Positions 9,184-20,066 of a stretch of 64,000 nucleotides of DNA are shown here, piece by piece. The stretch is taken from positions 1-64,000 of the forward strand of contig CANHPL010000006.1 in NCBI GenBank assembly GCA_947462685.1, in the 5' to 3' direction. Positions within the stretch are counted from its first letter, which is position 1; every line of letters begins with the position of its first letter. This DNA is from Burkholderiaceae bacterium. Lineage in GTDB: Bacteria > Pseudomonadota > Gammaproteobacteria > Burkholderiales > Burkholderiaceae. Made by a program: the position numbers and the translations under genes. The notes beneath the pieces were generated by a model. That model saw only the letters and a program-made list of their open reading frames with translations. It was not told the DNA's origin and ran no database searches.

Positions 9184-9594
9184 TTAACCCTTCTTATTTA
9201 TCTTACCCATCTGACTGCGAATAACACGTACGATCGTGGGGATCAGGCCAATGAAGATAAACCAAATTATGGATGGAAATGATTGGCGGGAGTTATGTTC
9301 GTCATTCATTGTTAGAATCGCCTTTTGTGTGGATGTTTTTTGCTCTAACTTCATAATCGCTTCTGGATCACAAACGGGAGGCACTTTTTTCCATACTTCA
9401 TGTGGTAATGCAGTGGCTTTTAATTCTTCTGCTTCTTTCAAACACTTATCTTGGGCTGTTTGAAAGGTTAATTGATGACTACTTTGTGAAAACTGGTCAA
9501 CAAAAGTCGTCGCTAAACCAACTACGACAAAACCAATAAAGAACTTTTCTGCAAAACCTAATGCGGCAAAATTTGAAAACATATTTTTCTCCAT
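9184..9594 (-). CDS. Small two-TM membrane protein of unknown function
   Basis: 136 residues (132 if the second Met is the start). A hydrophobic segment at about residues 15-32 (FFIGFVVVGLATTFV) is followed by a soluble stretch with two cysteines (about 50 and 75), then a second membrane segment at about 107-123 (IIWFIFIGLIPTIVRV) and a basic tail. The likely topology is a periplasmic loop between two helices. I do not recognise the family. It is 18 bp downstream of addA on the same strand and may be co-transcribed with it. Confidence 0.6.
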   Translation of the reverse strand: MEKNMFSNFAALGFAEKFFIGFVVVGLATTFVDQFSQSSHQLTFQTAQDKCLKEAEELKATALPHEVWKKVPPVCDPEAIMKLEQKTSTQKAILTMNDEHNSRQSFPSIIWFIFIGLIPTIVRVIRSQMGKINKKG

Positions 9595-9612
9595 GGATTA
9601 AATAGCACTACT

Positions 9613-12600
9613 TTATACAATTTCTTTGACATTGGCATACTGATCCACGAGTAAAGCACGGACTGGCTTATCTTGTCGAATTTGATGAACTAATGTTTGG
9701 TAATTTATTAATTGATGTTGATATTTCTTAAAGAACGGATGATCTTCATCTGGAATTGTTAATTTATAGTCCAGTATGACCAATTCGTTCTCTAACTCCA
9801 CCAGTCGATCGATTTTAAATAATACTTCTCCCTCATCAATCATCTCTAATTCATTCCAAACAGCAATGAGTTGCTCGCCATAAAAATATTCTTTTAAATG
9901 CGCTGCCGTCAGGATCCTCAACACTATTGGTATTGCCTTGCTGGTGATGGACACTGGTGCTTTTTGTCCAATCGCTAATTGTTGTAAAAACTCAGCATTG
10001 ATCTCGCTAGTGATAGTTTTTTTGGTAGTTTGCTCTAGCAACCAGTGCACCCAAGTTCCTATTGCTAACACCTCTGTTTTGGGTTTGCTTGGCTCAGCGC
10101 TTAGTTCAGTACTAAGTTCAATGCTGGTTTGATTGATTTCTTCAAAGGATTTACTCTCCTCGTCCTGTGGTTGCGTTACATCCTTGATAGGTATTTCTGG
10201 AATCTTTGGAAACTTTAGTCGTAACTCATTCGCTAGTGGCTTTGCTTGGATTTTTGTTGGGAGATTTTCTTCTAAGGGCACAATCTCTGAAATGGACTTG
10301 ACGGAAACCTGCGCCTTAATCATAAGCCCATACCAAGACTTCTCGTTCAATTTGCCATTGCCACTCGCCACAAAACTTTGTTTAGCGCGAGTCATGGCAA
10401 CATAGAGTAAATTCGCATTTTCTCTCTGCGCAATTTGATTCTCTTCATCTTTTAAGGTTTGAAGCGTATCGTTCAAGATATCTTTTTGGTATGCAAACAT
10501 CAGCTTTGGTGCGTTTTGATTCGTAGGCCAATCCATCAAGACACCTGTAGTATCTTTTTCTGATGACACAAAGTTACTATTCATTAAAAATATAAAGGGA
10601 GCTTCTAATCCCTTAGCTGCATGGATTGTCATAATCTTAATGGCTGCTTGATTTAATTCGACATCCGAATCTTCGTCATCATTTGCTTCCAAAACCTCCC
10701 CTTCGTCAGGAGTTTCGGTTTCTGATCCTTGGGTAAGTATCTGTAATTCTTCAATGAAACGACTCAGGGATGGATAACGTCCACCATTGGTATCTAATGC
10801 TAGTTTTAGAAATGCCTCTAAATTGGCAAGTACTTTTGAATGCATGAGCGGCGGGCAAACTTTCGAGTAATTGGCATACACCTGCCCCTCTTCATAGATG
10901 AAATCTAGCAAATCATGGACCGGCAAATGATTGGCGAGAGCTCGCCATCGATTGAGTAGTCGATGGGCTTGTTGCATGTTCTCTTGTGGCATATTTTCTA
11001 ATTCATTCCACCAAGATTTTTTATTTGCCAAACTCGCTAATTCTTGTAATTGACTATCATTGCAGGAAAATATTGGGGTTCGCAAAACATGGGCGAGAGC
11101 TAAATGATTACTTGGTGTAAGTAAAACATGTAAGAGTGCACTGATATCGGCGGCTTCTAGCGTTTGCAGCAAACCACCTTTACGCGGACTTTGATAAGGA
11201 AGTCCGCGCATCCTAAGAGCTGTCTCGACTTCTAGAACATGGGTTTTATTTCGGACCAAGATATAAAAATCACTGGGGTTAGCTGTTCGAACACTTCCAG
11301 AATTTTTATCATCTTTCACATATTTAGTTGTTAACCAATGACAGATGATGCTTGCTACTTGCGTGGCTTCCATCAAGTTTTGTTGCGCAGCCGCGCCGCG
11401 GGTGCTATCCAACATTCCATCAAGAAACGGATTTCGGCTGTCAAAAGCGATTTCTTTATCAATTTTAGGTATCAGATCTAGACAAAATACTTCAGTGTCT
11501 AACGGTGTCTCTGGATCATTCTTCCAAAGGGTTTCATGGTCGATAAATCGATAATCAGATAGTTGATTTTTGACTACAGAAAACACCTGATTCACACTCT
11601 CTACGACAACGGGTGGATTACGTCTCGTTTCATTTTTATTGAGTAACTTTGCCCCGTAATCACGTTGCAAAAAATCTTGCACAGCTTTAAATAATCGCGC
11701 ATCCGCTTTACGAAAACGATAAATTGATTGTTTAGGATCACCCACCACAAAAATCTTTGGCTGCTCACCTGCTGTCCCATACCCACTTAACCACGATTTC
11801 AGAATCATCCACTGGGTAGGATTGGTATCTTGAAACTCATCAATCAATATATGTTTGTATTTAGCATCAAGTCGCACTTGAATATAACTAGCGAGTACTT
11901 CATCTTTTAATAGCTGTGCGACATTCATCTCTAGATCATTAAAATCCAAAATGCGGTGATTCTTTTTATATTCTCTAAAGTGCTTGGTAATCGATGTCCC
12001 TAAGATCATCCATGCCTGATTCAGTTGATATAAGTTGTGGTCTTTTTGCCATTTCTTATGACGCTCAAGTACATCAGTCCAAATACCAAACAGCCTAGGA
12101 ATTTCAGTCTGTAAATCTGCTCGTCCAGCGGCGTTCAAAATTGTAGTTAATGCTCCTGAGCAATTTAAAACAACTGGTTTTGGCTGTTGAGGTGCAGTTT
12201 TATTGAGCAATGCCAACTGGAGAAGATCGATTAGAGTTTCTTGCTGAGTCCCTGCTTGTTGCGCATCTAATAATTGTCGTAATGCTGTGCTGAGCTTCAC
12301 ATCGTTACTTGCCGTGCTTTTCGCATACCATTGATAGCATGTTTGTAACCCTTGCCAATCAAATAGATGTTGATTGTGTAGATTTTGTAAGGGACTTGGT
12401 TGATGTAAAAGGGGGAGTTTCTTTCCCAACATTTGCATTGGATCTTTATCTACAGGTAAGAAATCAACATACAGTTGCCAAGCACTGATTTGCTCCAAAA
12501 TGCTGGAAGGCCCCTCCAACAGATTGTCTACTGCTGATTTAGAAATTAATTCCAATAAGCTCAAATAATGCTTTTGTAGATTTGCAAACTCACCTTCACC

Positions 12601-13089
12601 TGCTCCAAGTTGTTTCCACCAATCTGCCATCGCTTCTTTAATTAGGCGCTGACGATCCTCTCGAAGACTTCCTTGATTGACGATACCTGAGGTGATGGGT
12701 GCTGCAGAACTCACGCGGCTAAACCAGCCATGGAAGGTTTCCATGGCAATAGTTTGAGGCTGGGTTAATACTTCTTCATATAAGGCCCCAGCACGTGGTA
12801 ATAGTTGCTTGGCCTCTTCGTCACTTAAACCTCGAATCTTTAACTCCTGAATCACTTCTGCTTCAGGTTTTTGATACATGTCTAAAAGAAGTGAAGCCAA
12901 TCGATCATTCATCTCCTGCGCTGCTTTTCGGGTAAATGTAATCGCTAATATTTGACTTGGCTTCACATCTGCCAACAGTAAACGAAAGATTCTAGAAATG
13001 AGTAGCCACGTCTTCCCACTACCGGCACAGGCTTCTACCACAACCGAGGAATGCGGATCACAGGCTATTTTGGTTAGTTCATCCTTCAT
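9613..13089 (-). CDS. addA: AddA-like UvrD-family helicase/nuclease
   Basis: About 1158 residues. It is the SF1 helicase and nuclease subunit of the AddAB double-strand-break resection enzyme, the RecBCD counterpart. Visible motifs are Walker A (ACAGSGKTWLL), motif Ia (AITFTRKAAQEM), motif II (ILIDEFQDTNPTQW), motif III (VVGDPKQSIYRFR) and motifs V/VI (IMTIHAAKGLEAPFIF and LLYVAMTRAKQ). A C-terminal RecB-type nuclease follows (IDRLV, then LDYKL, then QLINYQ). The ATG at 13089 overlaps the addB stop as ATGA, which fixes the start; upstream in-frame codons would overlap addB further. Confidence 0.9.
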   Translation of the reverse strand: MKDELTKIACDPHSSVVVEACAGSGKTWLLISRIFRLLLADVKPSQILAITFTRKAAQEMNDRLASLLLDMYQKPEAEVIQELKIRGLSDEEAKQLLPRAGALYEEVLTQPQTIAMETFHGWFSRVSSAAPITSGIVNQGSLREDRQRLIKEAMADWWKQLGAGEGEFANLQKHYLSLLELISKSAVDNLLEGPSSILEQISAWQLYVDFLPVDKDPMQMLGKKLPLLHQPSPLQNLHNQHLFDWQGLQTCYQWYAKSTASNDVKLSTALRQLLDAQQAGTQQETLIDLLQLALLNKTAPQQPKPVVLNCSGALTTILNAAGRADLQTEIPRLFGIWTDVLERHKKWQKDHNLYQLNQAWMILGTSITKHFREYKKNHRILDFNDLEMNVAQLLKDEVLASYIQVRLDAKYKHILIDEFQDTNPTQWMILKSWLSGYGTAGEQPKIFVVGDPKQSIYRFRKADARLFKAVQDFLQRDYGAKLLNKNETRRNPPVVVESVNQVFSVVKNQLSDYRFIDHETLWKNDPETPLDTEVFCLDLIPKIDKEIAFDSRNPFLDGMLDSTRGAAAQQNLMEATQVASIICHWLTTKYVKDDKNSGSVRTANPSDFYILVRNKTHVLEVETALRMRGLPYQSPRKGGLLQTLEAADISALLHVLLTPSNHLALAHVLRTPIFSCNDSQLQELASLANKKSWWNELENMPQENMQQAHRLLNRWRALANHLPVHDLLDFIYEEGQVYANYSKVCPPLMHSKVLANLEAFLKLALDTNGGRYPSLSRFIEELQILTQGSETETPDEGEVLEANDDEDSDVELNQAAIKIMTIHAAKGLEAPFIFLMNSNFVSSEKDTTGVLMDWPTNQNAPKLMFAYQKDILNDTLQTLKDEENQIAQRENANLLYVAMTRAKQSFVASGNGKLNEKSWYGLMIKAQVSVKSISEIVPLEENLPTKIQAKPLANELRLKFPKIPEIPIKDVTQPQDEESKSFEEINQTSIELSTELSAEPSKPKTEVLAIGTWVHWLLEQTTKKTITSEINAEFLQQLAIGQKAPVSITSKAIPIVLRILTAAHLKEYFYGEQLIAVWNELEMIDEGEVLFKIDRLVELENELVILDYKLTIPDEDHPFFKKYQHQLINYQTLVHQIRQDKPVRALLVDQYANVKEIV

Positions 13090-15938
13090 GCTTCCCACAT
13101 TCCTTTTCGGCAAATCCCGCGTGCATCACAATACTTGCAAACTTGTTGCGGTCCATTGGCAGGCATGGGCATACCCGTCCAAACTTGATTGAGATCTTGT
13201 TGCATTTGATTTTCAATTTGTTTTAGACTAGCTTGGTTAACGTCTATCTCTAAGGCCCGTTGTTGTTCTTTAGCTTCTCGTAAACTGATCCAACCAGCCT
13301 GCTTCACTTCTTGATGGCGATGACGATGTGTTTCAGTAATGGCTTGACTATAGATAAGGATTTGTGGATCATCTTCTAGTTGTTCTTTAGATTTTTTTAG
13401 CTTATTTCCATCTTTGAATTTATAATCCCACACTCGAAGTTCGGAGTTGTCTTTGATATCGAAACGATCCACTCGTCCAAAGATAGTAATTAAATCACCA
13501 CTACTAAGTTGTAATGAGAACTCAACGGTCTTTTCTGATTCTACAAATGCCCACCCCTTGCTCTCTTGATCGATTTGCCAATCGACCAATAACGGGATTT
13601 GTTTCAACCACTTTTGTTGATCTGCAAATAATTGTCCATTTTGTGCAACAAGGACTCTCCAACGCTCTTGAGAAATCTTCTCTAATCGTTCTATCATCCA
13701 CGATCGTTGTGCGAATTCATCTAAAGCGGTTTGTTGTTGATACTCTTGATAAAACTGATGCAATATTGCGTGCAATAAACTACCGATTAGCCCAAAGTCG
13801 GATTGTTCTTGCAATGCCTTGGGTGATTTCAAGCCCAACACATACGATACATAAAATTGATAAGGACATGAACGCAATGCTTGATAAGCACTGGGACTGA
13901 GTTTATTGGGCAATAACTTTGGATAGAGAACAGGCGTACTCGATGGGGGTGGTGGATGATTCTGCACTTCACCTTCGTGGACGGTTATCAAAGTTCTTAA
14001 GTGCGGCAAATCCATTTGCAATCTTGCTAACCAGCCACACAAGCGATTTTTTTCTTGGGCCTGATGATACTCTTGCCACAATAAATCCACATGCTTATGT
14101 GATGTAAGTAATTGCGATAGATCTCTTGCTTGTTGAATATATTCTGACTCAGGTAGAGCTTCATCAAGCTCTTTTAACATCGCTCTTGAAAAAATAGACC
14201 CATAATCTTTGGTGCTCGGTAACTGACGATCATCACAGCCAATAAATACAACGGCTGAATACTGATTGAAGCGAATCGCAGATAAAGGAATAAAAGCAAT
14301 ATTAATAGATTTTTTTAGGGCTTTTTGAATATAGGATGCTTGATCAATCCACTGATCCACAAGAGTCGTCCATGCAGTGTTTTTGAGGGTTTGTGTCTGT
14401 AGCTCGTGTAATTCATCCAACATGGCTAACCAACTTTGACCTGCTTCATCTTCTTCTAATGATTCCACCATGCCAAAAACATGCAATTGCTCTTTTAATA
14501 GATCAACCCATTCTGCGCTCGTGTTGCGCAAGCTTTGCCATGCAGTACTAAAACCTTGTAATTGCGTAAGCAAGGCATGGGCAATATGGCGATACTCGAC
14601 ACTCTTTGGATGCTCATCCTGACGGATCTCTTCTGTAAAAACGGCTTGTAACTCTTGCCACCCAATGCTAAACGAGCTTGCCAGGAGTCGGCTTTCCATC
14701 CACCAGGAAAAGTCCATGGGATCAATGGCTTGACTTTCAGTCAGTCGTGTAAAAAATTCTGGCCACCTGAGCATCGGGTTTTTTAAAAACCCAAATAAAG
14801 TGACTAAATTTGGTCCTTCAGGACTAGTAATAAGTTGCAAATAACTATGCACCGCGGCGGCTGCACTGGTGGTGGCAAGTTTCCAACCTGTGGGGTCTTT
14901 AATCGAGATGCGATCGCCATATCGTGCGAGGAGTGCCCGAAGTCGCCGGGCAACCAATCGATCTTGCGCAACAATAGCGATATGGTTTCGCCCAGCTTGG
15001 ATATGTTCTTCTATACAAGTAAGTGCTGCCCAAGCCATCTTCTCAAAATTAGGCTGTGAATTGATCCGCCATGCTTGTTGCTGATATTGTTGGCGATTGT
15101 TGGCAACTTTTTCTAAAACATCCGGTTCAAACTGAGTCGTTTTTTGGGTGATACATTCAGGCCATAACGCACTGCTTTGCCAATCAATTTCAATCTTTAG
15201 TACCTCTTGATGCTGTGCATACACATTTAAAAATTGTGTTTGAATGGTGTGTATGGTTTTTGTTGATGTTGCCATTTCTAACCATACTAAGGGTGGTGGA
15301 TTTGTTGTGATAAGTTCTTGTTGGCGATATTGATACGCCATTCTTTCGCGCACCATTGGATCTTCTGGACTACTGAGGTATTTCCAAAAAGCAAAAACGA
15401 GTTGCCCTTCTTCATTGGCCCATGCTAAGTTATTAGGATAGGCCGCTTGAATCATTCTTTCTAACTGCGCTTCCACGACTTCATATGCTTGCTCATTTGT
15501 CTGAGATGCATGCGGGGCAAAGGTAATATTGGCTTGAGTTAAAAAATCACAGGCTTGCACAATGGCTTTCGCCAATGCCCATCGTCCACCTTCACCAATC
15601 ACGCCAAATTGACTTTGAATTTTTTTATACTTAGCTAATTCCCCATAGACCATTTCCCAACGCTGCAAGGTGGTAAGCACCGGTGGCAAAGGTAGCAAAC
15701 TGGGTGTTTGTGCTAACCAATCCGCAACACTTAATATCTTGGGTAAAAACGCAATCTTGGGATCGAGTACGCCAGGTCTTGAGGATTCCAGAAGTTTTCG
15801 TAACTCGGTAATCGGGCCAGATGTAGATGTTAGGACAAGGGGTGATTGCTTGCATTGCAATGCATGCGCCCAAATCGATTTGGCCACATCTTGCAATGCA
15901 CCATGATGTGCTAAAACACTTTTTTCAATCATTGACAT
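13086..15938 (-). CDS. addB: AddB-like PD-(D/E)XK nuclease subunit
   Basis: 950 residues. The N-terminal two thirds is an inactivated helicase-like region without a clear Walker A. The C-terminal nuclease begins at SPSAYQALRSCPYQFYVSYV and has the catalytic series FGRVDRFD, WDYKF and QILIYSQ. A final CKYCDARGICR supplies three cysteines that, with the one in RSCPYQF, would bind the 4Fe-4S cluster of AddB. It is translationally coupled to addA and diverges from trxA, a layout seen across Burkholderiales. The weak or missing Walker A suggests a structural and nuclease role only. Confidence 0.87.
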   Translation of the reverse strand: MSMIEKSVLAHHGALQDVAKSIWAHALQCKQSPLVLTSTSGPITELRKLLESSRPGVLDPKIAFLPKILSVADWLAQTPSLLPLPPVLTTLQRWEMVYGELAKYKKIQSQFGVIGEGGRWALAKAIVQACDFLTQANITFAPHASQTNEQAYEVVEAQLERMIQAAYPNNLAWANEEGQLVFAFWKYLSSPEDPMVRERMAYQYRQQELITTNPPPLVWLEMATSTKTIHTIQTQFLNVYAQHQEVLKIEIDWQSSALWPECITQKTTQFEPDVLEKVANNRQQYQQQAWRINSQPNFEKMAWAALTCIEEHIQAGRNHIAIVAQDRLVARRLRALLARYGDRISIKDPTGWKLATTSAAAAVHSYLQLITSPEGPNLVTLFGFLKNPMLRWPEFFTRLTESQAIDPMDFSWWMESRLLASSFSIGWQELQAVFTEEIRQDEHPKSVEYRHIAHALLTQLQGFSTAWQSLRNTSAEWVDLLKEQLHVFGMVESLEEDEAGQSWLAMLDELHELQTQTLKNTAWTTLVDQWIDQASYIQKALKKSINIAFIPLSAIRFNQYSAVVFIGCDDRQLPSTKDYGSIFSRAMLKELDEALPESEYIQQARDLSQLLTSHKHVDLLWQEYHQAQEKNRLCGWLARLQMDLPHLRTLITVHEGEVQNHPPPPSSTPVLYPKLLPNKLSPSAYQALRSCPYQFYVSYVLGLKSPKALQEQSDFGLIGSLLHAILHQFYQEYQQQTALDEFAQRSWMIERLEKISQERWRVLVAQNGQLFADQQKWLKQIPLLVDWQIDQESKGWAFVESEKTVEFSLQLSSGDLITIFGRVDRFDIKDNSELRVWDYKFKDGNKLKKSKEQLEDDPQILIYSQAITETHRHRHQEVKQAGWISLREAKEQQRALEIDVNQASLKQIENQMQQDLNQVWTGMPMPANGPQQVCKYCDARGICRKGMWEA

Positions 15939-16066
15939 GTTAAAAATATTTTTCCAGCGAGAGAATTAAAGTGTTTTAGGTTAAGATAAACGTTATGGTT
16001 AAATAAATTCAATTCTTATCTTACAAGTTTTTAGTATTACATTTAAATTATGATTAAGGAAGCAAC

Positions 16067-16393
16067 ATGAGCGAAGCAATCAAACATATTACGGACAGTT
16101 CATTTGAAACGGATGTTGTTCAAGCTGGGAAACCTGTTTTATTAGACTTTTGGGCTGAATGGTGTGGCCCTTGCAAAATGATTGGCCCGATTCTTGAGGA
16201 AGTAGCTAAGGAATATGGTGATAAGATTCAAATTGCAAAAATTAATGTTGATGAAAATCAAGAGATTCCAGCTAAATTCGGAATTCGCGGTATTCCAACT
16301 TTGATTCTTTTCAAGAACGGTGAAGTTGCTGCACAAAAAGTTGGCGCGCTCGCAAAATCACAATTAACTGCTTTTTTGGATTCTCATTTGTAA
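16067..16393 (+). CDS. trxA: Thioredoxin 1
   Basis: 108 residues, the standard thioredoxin length. The active site is WCGPCK with redox cysteines C33 and C36, and the cis-Pro loop is in [14 protein letters not shown]. It reduces protein disulfides in the cytoplasm. AAGGAAGCAAC before the ATG is a good ribosome site. A hairpin lies directly after the stop, separating it partly from rho. Confidence 0.98.
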   Translation: MSEAIKHITDSSFETDVVQAGKPVLLDFWAEWCGPCKMIGPILEEVAKEYGDKIQIAKINVDENQEIPAKFGIRGIPTLILFKNGEVAAQKVGALAKSQLTAFLDSHL

Positions 16394-16400
16394 ATACCAA

Positions 16401-16430
16401 TTCCCCTACTGTTGTTTTTTCGTAGGGGAA
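16401..16430 (+). terminator. Weak hairpin terminator after trxA
   Basis: A 9-bp perfect stem (TTCCCCTAC / GTAGGGGAA) with a 12-base T-rich loop begins 7 bp after the trxA stop. The tail ATTTGTT has few Ts, so it may be leaky or act by stabilising the mRNA end. Confidence 0.65.
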
Positions 16431-16626
16431 ATTTGTTACTAATGAATTTATAGTGTTAGAATCATTTCAAACTTAGATTTAAATGTTGTTTTAATTTAAA
16501 TTTATCTGTTGCCACTCGGCTACCTCCCCCTCTTTTTTGGTATCTTATATTTATAGCTTATTAAACCTCTCTCATCTAGCCACTCTCTACATGGCCCTTC
16601 TTTAATCACTACAACTACTCCAGACT

Positions 16627-17889
16627 ATGCAACTTACTGAATTAAAAATTCTGCACGTTTCTCAACTTTTAGAAATGGCGGCCTCCCTTGAAATTGAAAA
16701 TACGCAAAGGATGCGCAAACAGGAACTGATGTTCGCGATTCTGAAAAATCGTGCAAAAAATGGCGAGACCGTATTTGGTGATGGTGTTTTAGAAGTTTTG
16801 CCGGATGGTTTCGGTTTTTTAAGATCCCCTGAATCTTCGTATCTTGCTTCCCCAGATGATATTTATATCTCTCCTGCACAGATTCGTCGCTTTAACCTGC
16901 ATACTGGTGATGCGGTTGAGGGTGAAGTACGAACACCAAAAGAAGGTGAACGCTACTTTGCGCTTGTCAAAGTAGATAAGGTCAACGATATCGCTCCGGA
17001 AGCGCTCAAAAACCGGATCATGTTTGAAAACTTAACTCCCCTTCACCCTGATCGTCCGATGCTTTTAGAACGTGATATCAAGGCAGAAGAAAATTTAACG
17101 GGTCGCATCATCGATATGATCTCCCCTATCGGTTTTGGTCAACGCGGCTTAATTGTTGCATCACCTAAATCTGGTAAGACGGTCATGATGCAACATGTCG
17201 CCCATGCTATATCAACGAATCATCCAGATGCTATTTTGATTGTGCTTCTGGTAGATGAGCGCCCTGAGGAAGTTACTGAAATGCAACGCTCGGTGCGTGG
17301 CGAGGTTGTCGCTTCGACCTTCGATGAACCTGCCGTGCGTCACGTTCAAGTTGCTGAAATGGTGATTGAGAAAGCAAAACGTCTCGTAGAAATGAAAAAA
17401 GATGTCATTATCTTACTTGACTCCATCACCCGCTTAGCGCGTGCATATAATACGGTCGTTCCCTCTTCTGGAAAAGTACTTTCTGGCGGTGTGGATGCGA
17501 ATGCCCTGCAACGTCCAAAGCGCTTCTTTGGTGCTGCACGTAATATTGAAGAGGGTGGATCACTCACCATTATTGCTACCGCTCTGATAGAAACCGGTAG
17601 TCGTATGGATGATTTGATCTATGAAGAGTTTAAGGGTACGGGTAATTTAGAGGTGCATTTAGAGCGTCGCTTAGCTGAACGTCGGGTATATCCTGCAATC
17701 AACCTGAATAAGTCAGGTACTCGTCGTGAAGAGCTCTTGATTAAACCTGATATTCTGCAAAAAGTTTGGGTACTGCGTAAATTACTCTCCGATATGGATG
17801 ATATTGAGGCTATGAACTTTATTGTCGACAAGCTTAAATCAACCAAAAGTAACTCAGAATTCTTCGACTTAATGCGCCGTGGAGGCTAA
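16627..17889 (+). CDS. rho: Transcription termination factor Rho
   Basis: 420 residues, the typical length. It has an N-terminal Rho_N helical domain ([20 protein letters not shown]), a cold-shock-like RNA-binding domain ([16 protein letters not shown]), then the hexameric RecA-like ATPase with Walker A ([11 protein letters not shown]), the Q-loop ([21 protein letters not shown]) and the arginine finger region ([17 protein letters not shown]). The 197-bp leader between the trxA hairpin and the ATG is long enough for autoregulation by Rho, as known in other species; I see no defined element in it. Confidence 0.98.
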   Translation: MQLTELKILHVSQLLEMAASLEIENTQRMRKQELMFAILKNRAKNGETVFGDGVLEVLPDGFGFLRSPESSYLASPDDIYISPAQIRRFNLHTGDAVEGEVRTPKEGERYFALVKVDKVNDIAPEALKNRIMFENLTPLHPDRPMLLERDIKAEENLTGRIIDMISPIGFGQRGLIVASPKSGKTVMMQHVAHAISTNHPDAILIVLLVDERPEEVTEMQRSVRGEVVASTFDEPAVRHVQVAEMVIEKAKRLVEMKKDVIILLDSITRLARAYNTVVPSSGKVLSGGVDANALQRPKRFFGAARNIEEGGSLTIIATALIETGSRMDDLIYEEFKGTGNLEVHLERRLAERRVYPAINLNKSGTRREELLIKPDILQKVWVLRKLLSDMDDIEAMNFIVDKLKSTKSNSEFFDLMRRGG

Positions 17890-18012
17890 TTGAGGCGGTT
17901 TCTTGGCAAAATACCCCTTTTTGTAGGGTTTTATGTCATAATTGTCGTTTTCGCGGGAAAGTATTGAAATGTTGATCATTACAATGGCTACCTCAACTTT
18001 TAAGGAACTATC

Positions 18013-18282
18013 ATGAAACAAGGTATTCACCCAGATTACAAAGAAGTTGTTTTTGTCGATGTCTCAAACAACTTCAGCTTTAAGACTCGCTCTACGATTT
18101 CTTGTCGTGAAACTATCAAGTGGGAAGACGGTAACGAGTATCCCCTTGCAAAAATTGAAACGTCATCTGAATCACACCCTTTTTATACTGGTACCCAAAA
18201 AATTATGGATACCGCTGGTCGTGTTGAGAAGTTCAAACAAAAATTTGGCTCAAAAGCTAGTGGTAAAACTACCGTTAAATAA
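18013..18282 (+). CDS. rpmE2: 50S ribosomal protein L31, zinc-free type B
   Basis: 89 residues starting [18 protein letters not shown]. It has the type-B insertions ([21 protein letters not shown]) and lacks the CxxC zinc motif of type A L31, so it does not need zinc. The trxA-rho-rpmE order is conserved in Burkholderiales. AAGGAACTATC precedes the ATG, and a strong terminator follows. Confidence 0.97.
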   Translation: MKQGIHPDYKEVVFVDVSNNFSFKTRSTISCRETIKWEDGNEYPLAKIETSSESHPFYTGTQKIMDTAGRVEKFKQKFGSKASGKTTVK

Positions 18283-18300
18283 TGATTGGTTAACAAGACG

Positions 18301-18326
18301 AAGGCAGCCGGTTGGCTGCCTTTTTT
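18301..18326 (+). terminator. Rho-independent terminator after rpmE2
   Basis: The hairpin AAGGCAGCC, loop GGTT, GGCTGCCTT is followed by a T-run, 18 bp after the rpmE2 stop. The next gene starts only a few bases downstream. Confidence 0.93.
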
Positions 18327-18332
18327 ATTCTG

Positions 18333-20051
18333 ATGAATAAAACCCTTAAATTATCCGCTGCCGCCACAGCAAGTATGCCCCGTGTGATCATAGTGGCACT
18401 TACCCTGGTTTATGCCTTATCCGGACTGTTTCAACATGATCCCTGGAAAAATGATGATGCCGAAGGTTTTGGTGTCATGTGGATGATGGCGCATGGCAAT
18501 CTTCAGGATTGGCTATTTCCACATATTTCTGGTCGTGATGCCATTGTCGGCACTCCTCTTCCCTATTGGATCGGTGGTCTATCAATTCATTATCTTGGCC
18601 CTCTCATCGGCGAAATCAATGCTGCTAGACTCATTTCTGGACTTTGCTTTCTGGGGACCGCTTTACTCATTTGGTACTCGACCTATTTATTAGCAAGACG
18701 TAGCGAAGTGCAACCGATGGCATTTGCTTTTGGTGGTGAACCTACCCCAAAAGAATTTGGCAAAACGATTGCCGATGGTGCTTTACTCATCTTTTTGGCG
18801 TGTATTGGTCTTGCGATTCGGGTTCATGAAGCGTCCCCTCTAATCATGGAATTGCTAGGTATTAGTCTTCTACTCTATGGTTCAATGCGGGGCTTTGATA
18901 AGCCTATTCAAGGGGGCTCTATTGCTGGCGTCGCTCTTGGAGTAATTGCTTTATCTGGAAATCTTTGGACTGCGCTCTTATTATGTTTTGCCAGTCTCGT
19001 CAGTTTTCATATTCGCAAAAAAAATATAATTTACTCTTGGGTGTTCCCTCTCATCATTGGTTTTGGCTTGGTCTGTGGTCTTTGGCCTCTACTCTGGTCT
19101 CTGAACCATAGCTCAGTAGAAAAAATTCGCCAAGCAATGGATGTATGGTGGGGTGTCTATCAATTCAAAGGATTTGTAACTCTCAAGAGTGTTGAATTCT
19201 TGAGCATCAACTTTTGGAGCTATACCTGGCCCGTTTGGCCACTTTGTTTTTGGAGTATTTATATTTGGGCAAAAAATGGTCGGCAAGGTCTAAGCGCTTC
19301 TCATCTCACAATTCCTGGATTTATCTTATTTGCTGAATTGATTCTATTTTTATTTAATCAGGATTTGAGCGAACGTTATCTGATGCTCTTGATTCCTGCG
19401 ATGTCGGTTCTAGCTGCTTTTGGTTTACCTTTTTTACGTAGAGGTCTCATCAGTTTTATTGACTGGCTATCCTTACTGTCTTTTACCGTAGTTGCAGGTT
19501 TTATATGGGTCATTTGGTTTGCGAAATTAACTGGCTATCCAGAGGCTACGGCTAATAACATCGCTCGATATTTACCTGGATTTATGGCGAAGTTTTATGC
19601 TTTAGATTTACTTGTTGCACTGATCATTACCGTAATTTGGATTTTGATTGTTCGGTGGCGGGTATCTCGAGCTCCAAAAGTAATTTGGCGCTGTTTGGTG
19701 ATTTCAGCTTCTGGCACTACTTTGATGTGGGTGTTACTGATGACCTTATGGTTACCCACGATTAATTACGCCAAAACCTATCAACCTGTAGCGCAGCGTT
19801 TTGCGAAAGCCTTGCCAGTAAATTTTAAATGTATAGATAGTAGCTTTTTAGGTGACTCCCAATTAGCTTCTTTTGTGTATTTCACGCGATTACCTCTGCA
19901 AGATAATTCGGCATGCGATTTGATGCTAACCCATTCAGCAGAAGAGGCAAAGGCTTCCGCCATCATCAATCAAAAACGCTTAACATTACTTTGGGAAGAT
20001 CGTCGTGACAGTGACAAAGACGAACGCTTACGTCTTTATTCAGTGAAATAA
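18333..20051 (+). CDS. PMT/ArnT-like membrane glycosyltransferase
   Basis: About 572 residues with roughly ten hydrophobic helices. After the first helix (about residues 16-33) comes a periplasmic loop with the acidic pair DPWKNDDAEGFGVMW, matching the catalytic Asp-Glu region of GT-C enzymes of the ArnT/dolichyl-phosphate-mannose-protein mannosyltransferase type. The C-terminal soluble part is probably periplasmic. Such enzymes transfer a sugar from a polyprenyl-phosphate carrier to lipid A or other envelope acceptors; the acceptor is unknown here. The ATG at 18333 is used because the frame upstream lies inside the terminator; no clear ribosome site is visible. A MATE gene follows 15 bp later. 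Confidence 0.78.
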   Translation: MNKTLKLSAAATASMPRVIIVALTLVYALSGLFQHDPWKNDDAEGFGVMWMMAHGNLQDWLFPHISGRDAIVGTPLPYWIGGLSIHYLGPLIGEINAARLISGLCFLGTALLIWYSTYLLARRSEVQPMAFAFGGEPTPKEFGKTIADGALLIFLACIGLAIRVHEASPLIMELLGISLLLYGSMRGFDKPIQGGSIAGVALGVIALSGNLWTALLLCFASLVSFHIRKKNIIYSWVFPLIIGFGLVCGLWPLLWSLNHSSVEKIRQAMDVWWGVYQFKGFVTLKSVEFLSINFWSYTWPVWPLCFWSIYIWAKNGRQGLSASHLTIPGFILFAELILFLFNQDLSERYLMLLIPAMSVLAAFGLPFLRRGLISFIDWLSLLSFTVVAGFIWVIWFAKLTGYPEATANNIARYLPGFMAKFYALDLLVALIITVIWILIVRWRVSRAPKVIWRCLVISASGTTLMWVLLMTLWLPTINYAKTYQPVAQRFAKALPVNFKCIDSSFLGDSQLASFVYFTRLPLQDNSACDLMLTHSAEEAKASAIINQKRLTLLWEDRRDSDKDERLRLYSVK

Positions 20052-20066
20052 TCTTTTAGGTACTTA

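Noticed and set aside
9075..9224. Short plus-strand frame of 49 codons
   Set aside because: No ribosome site, overlaps the 3' end of a better-supported minus-strand gene, and no recognisable motif.
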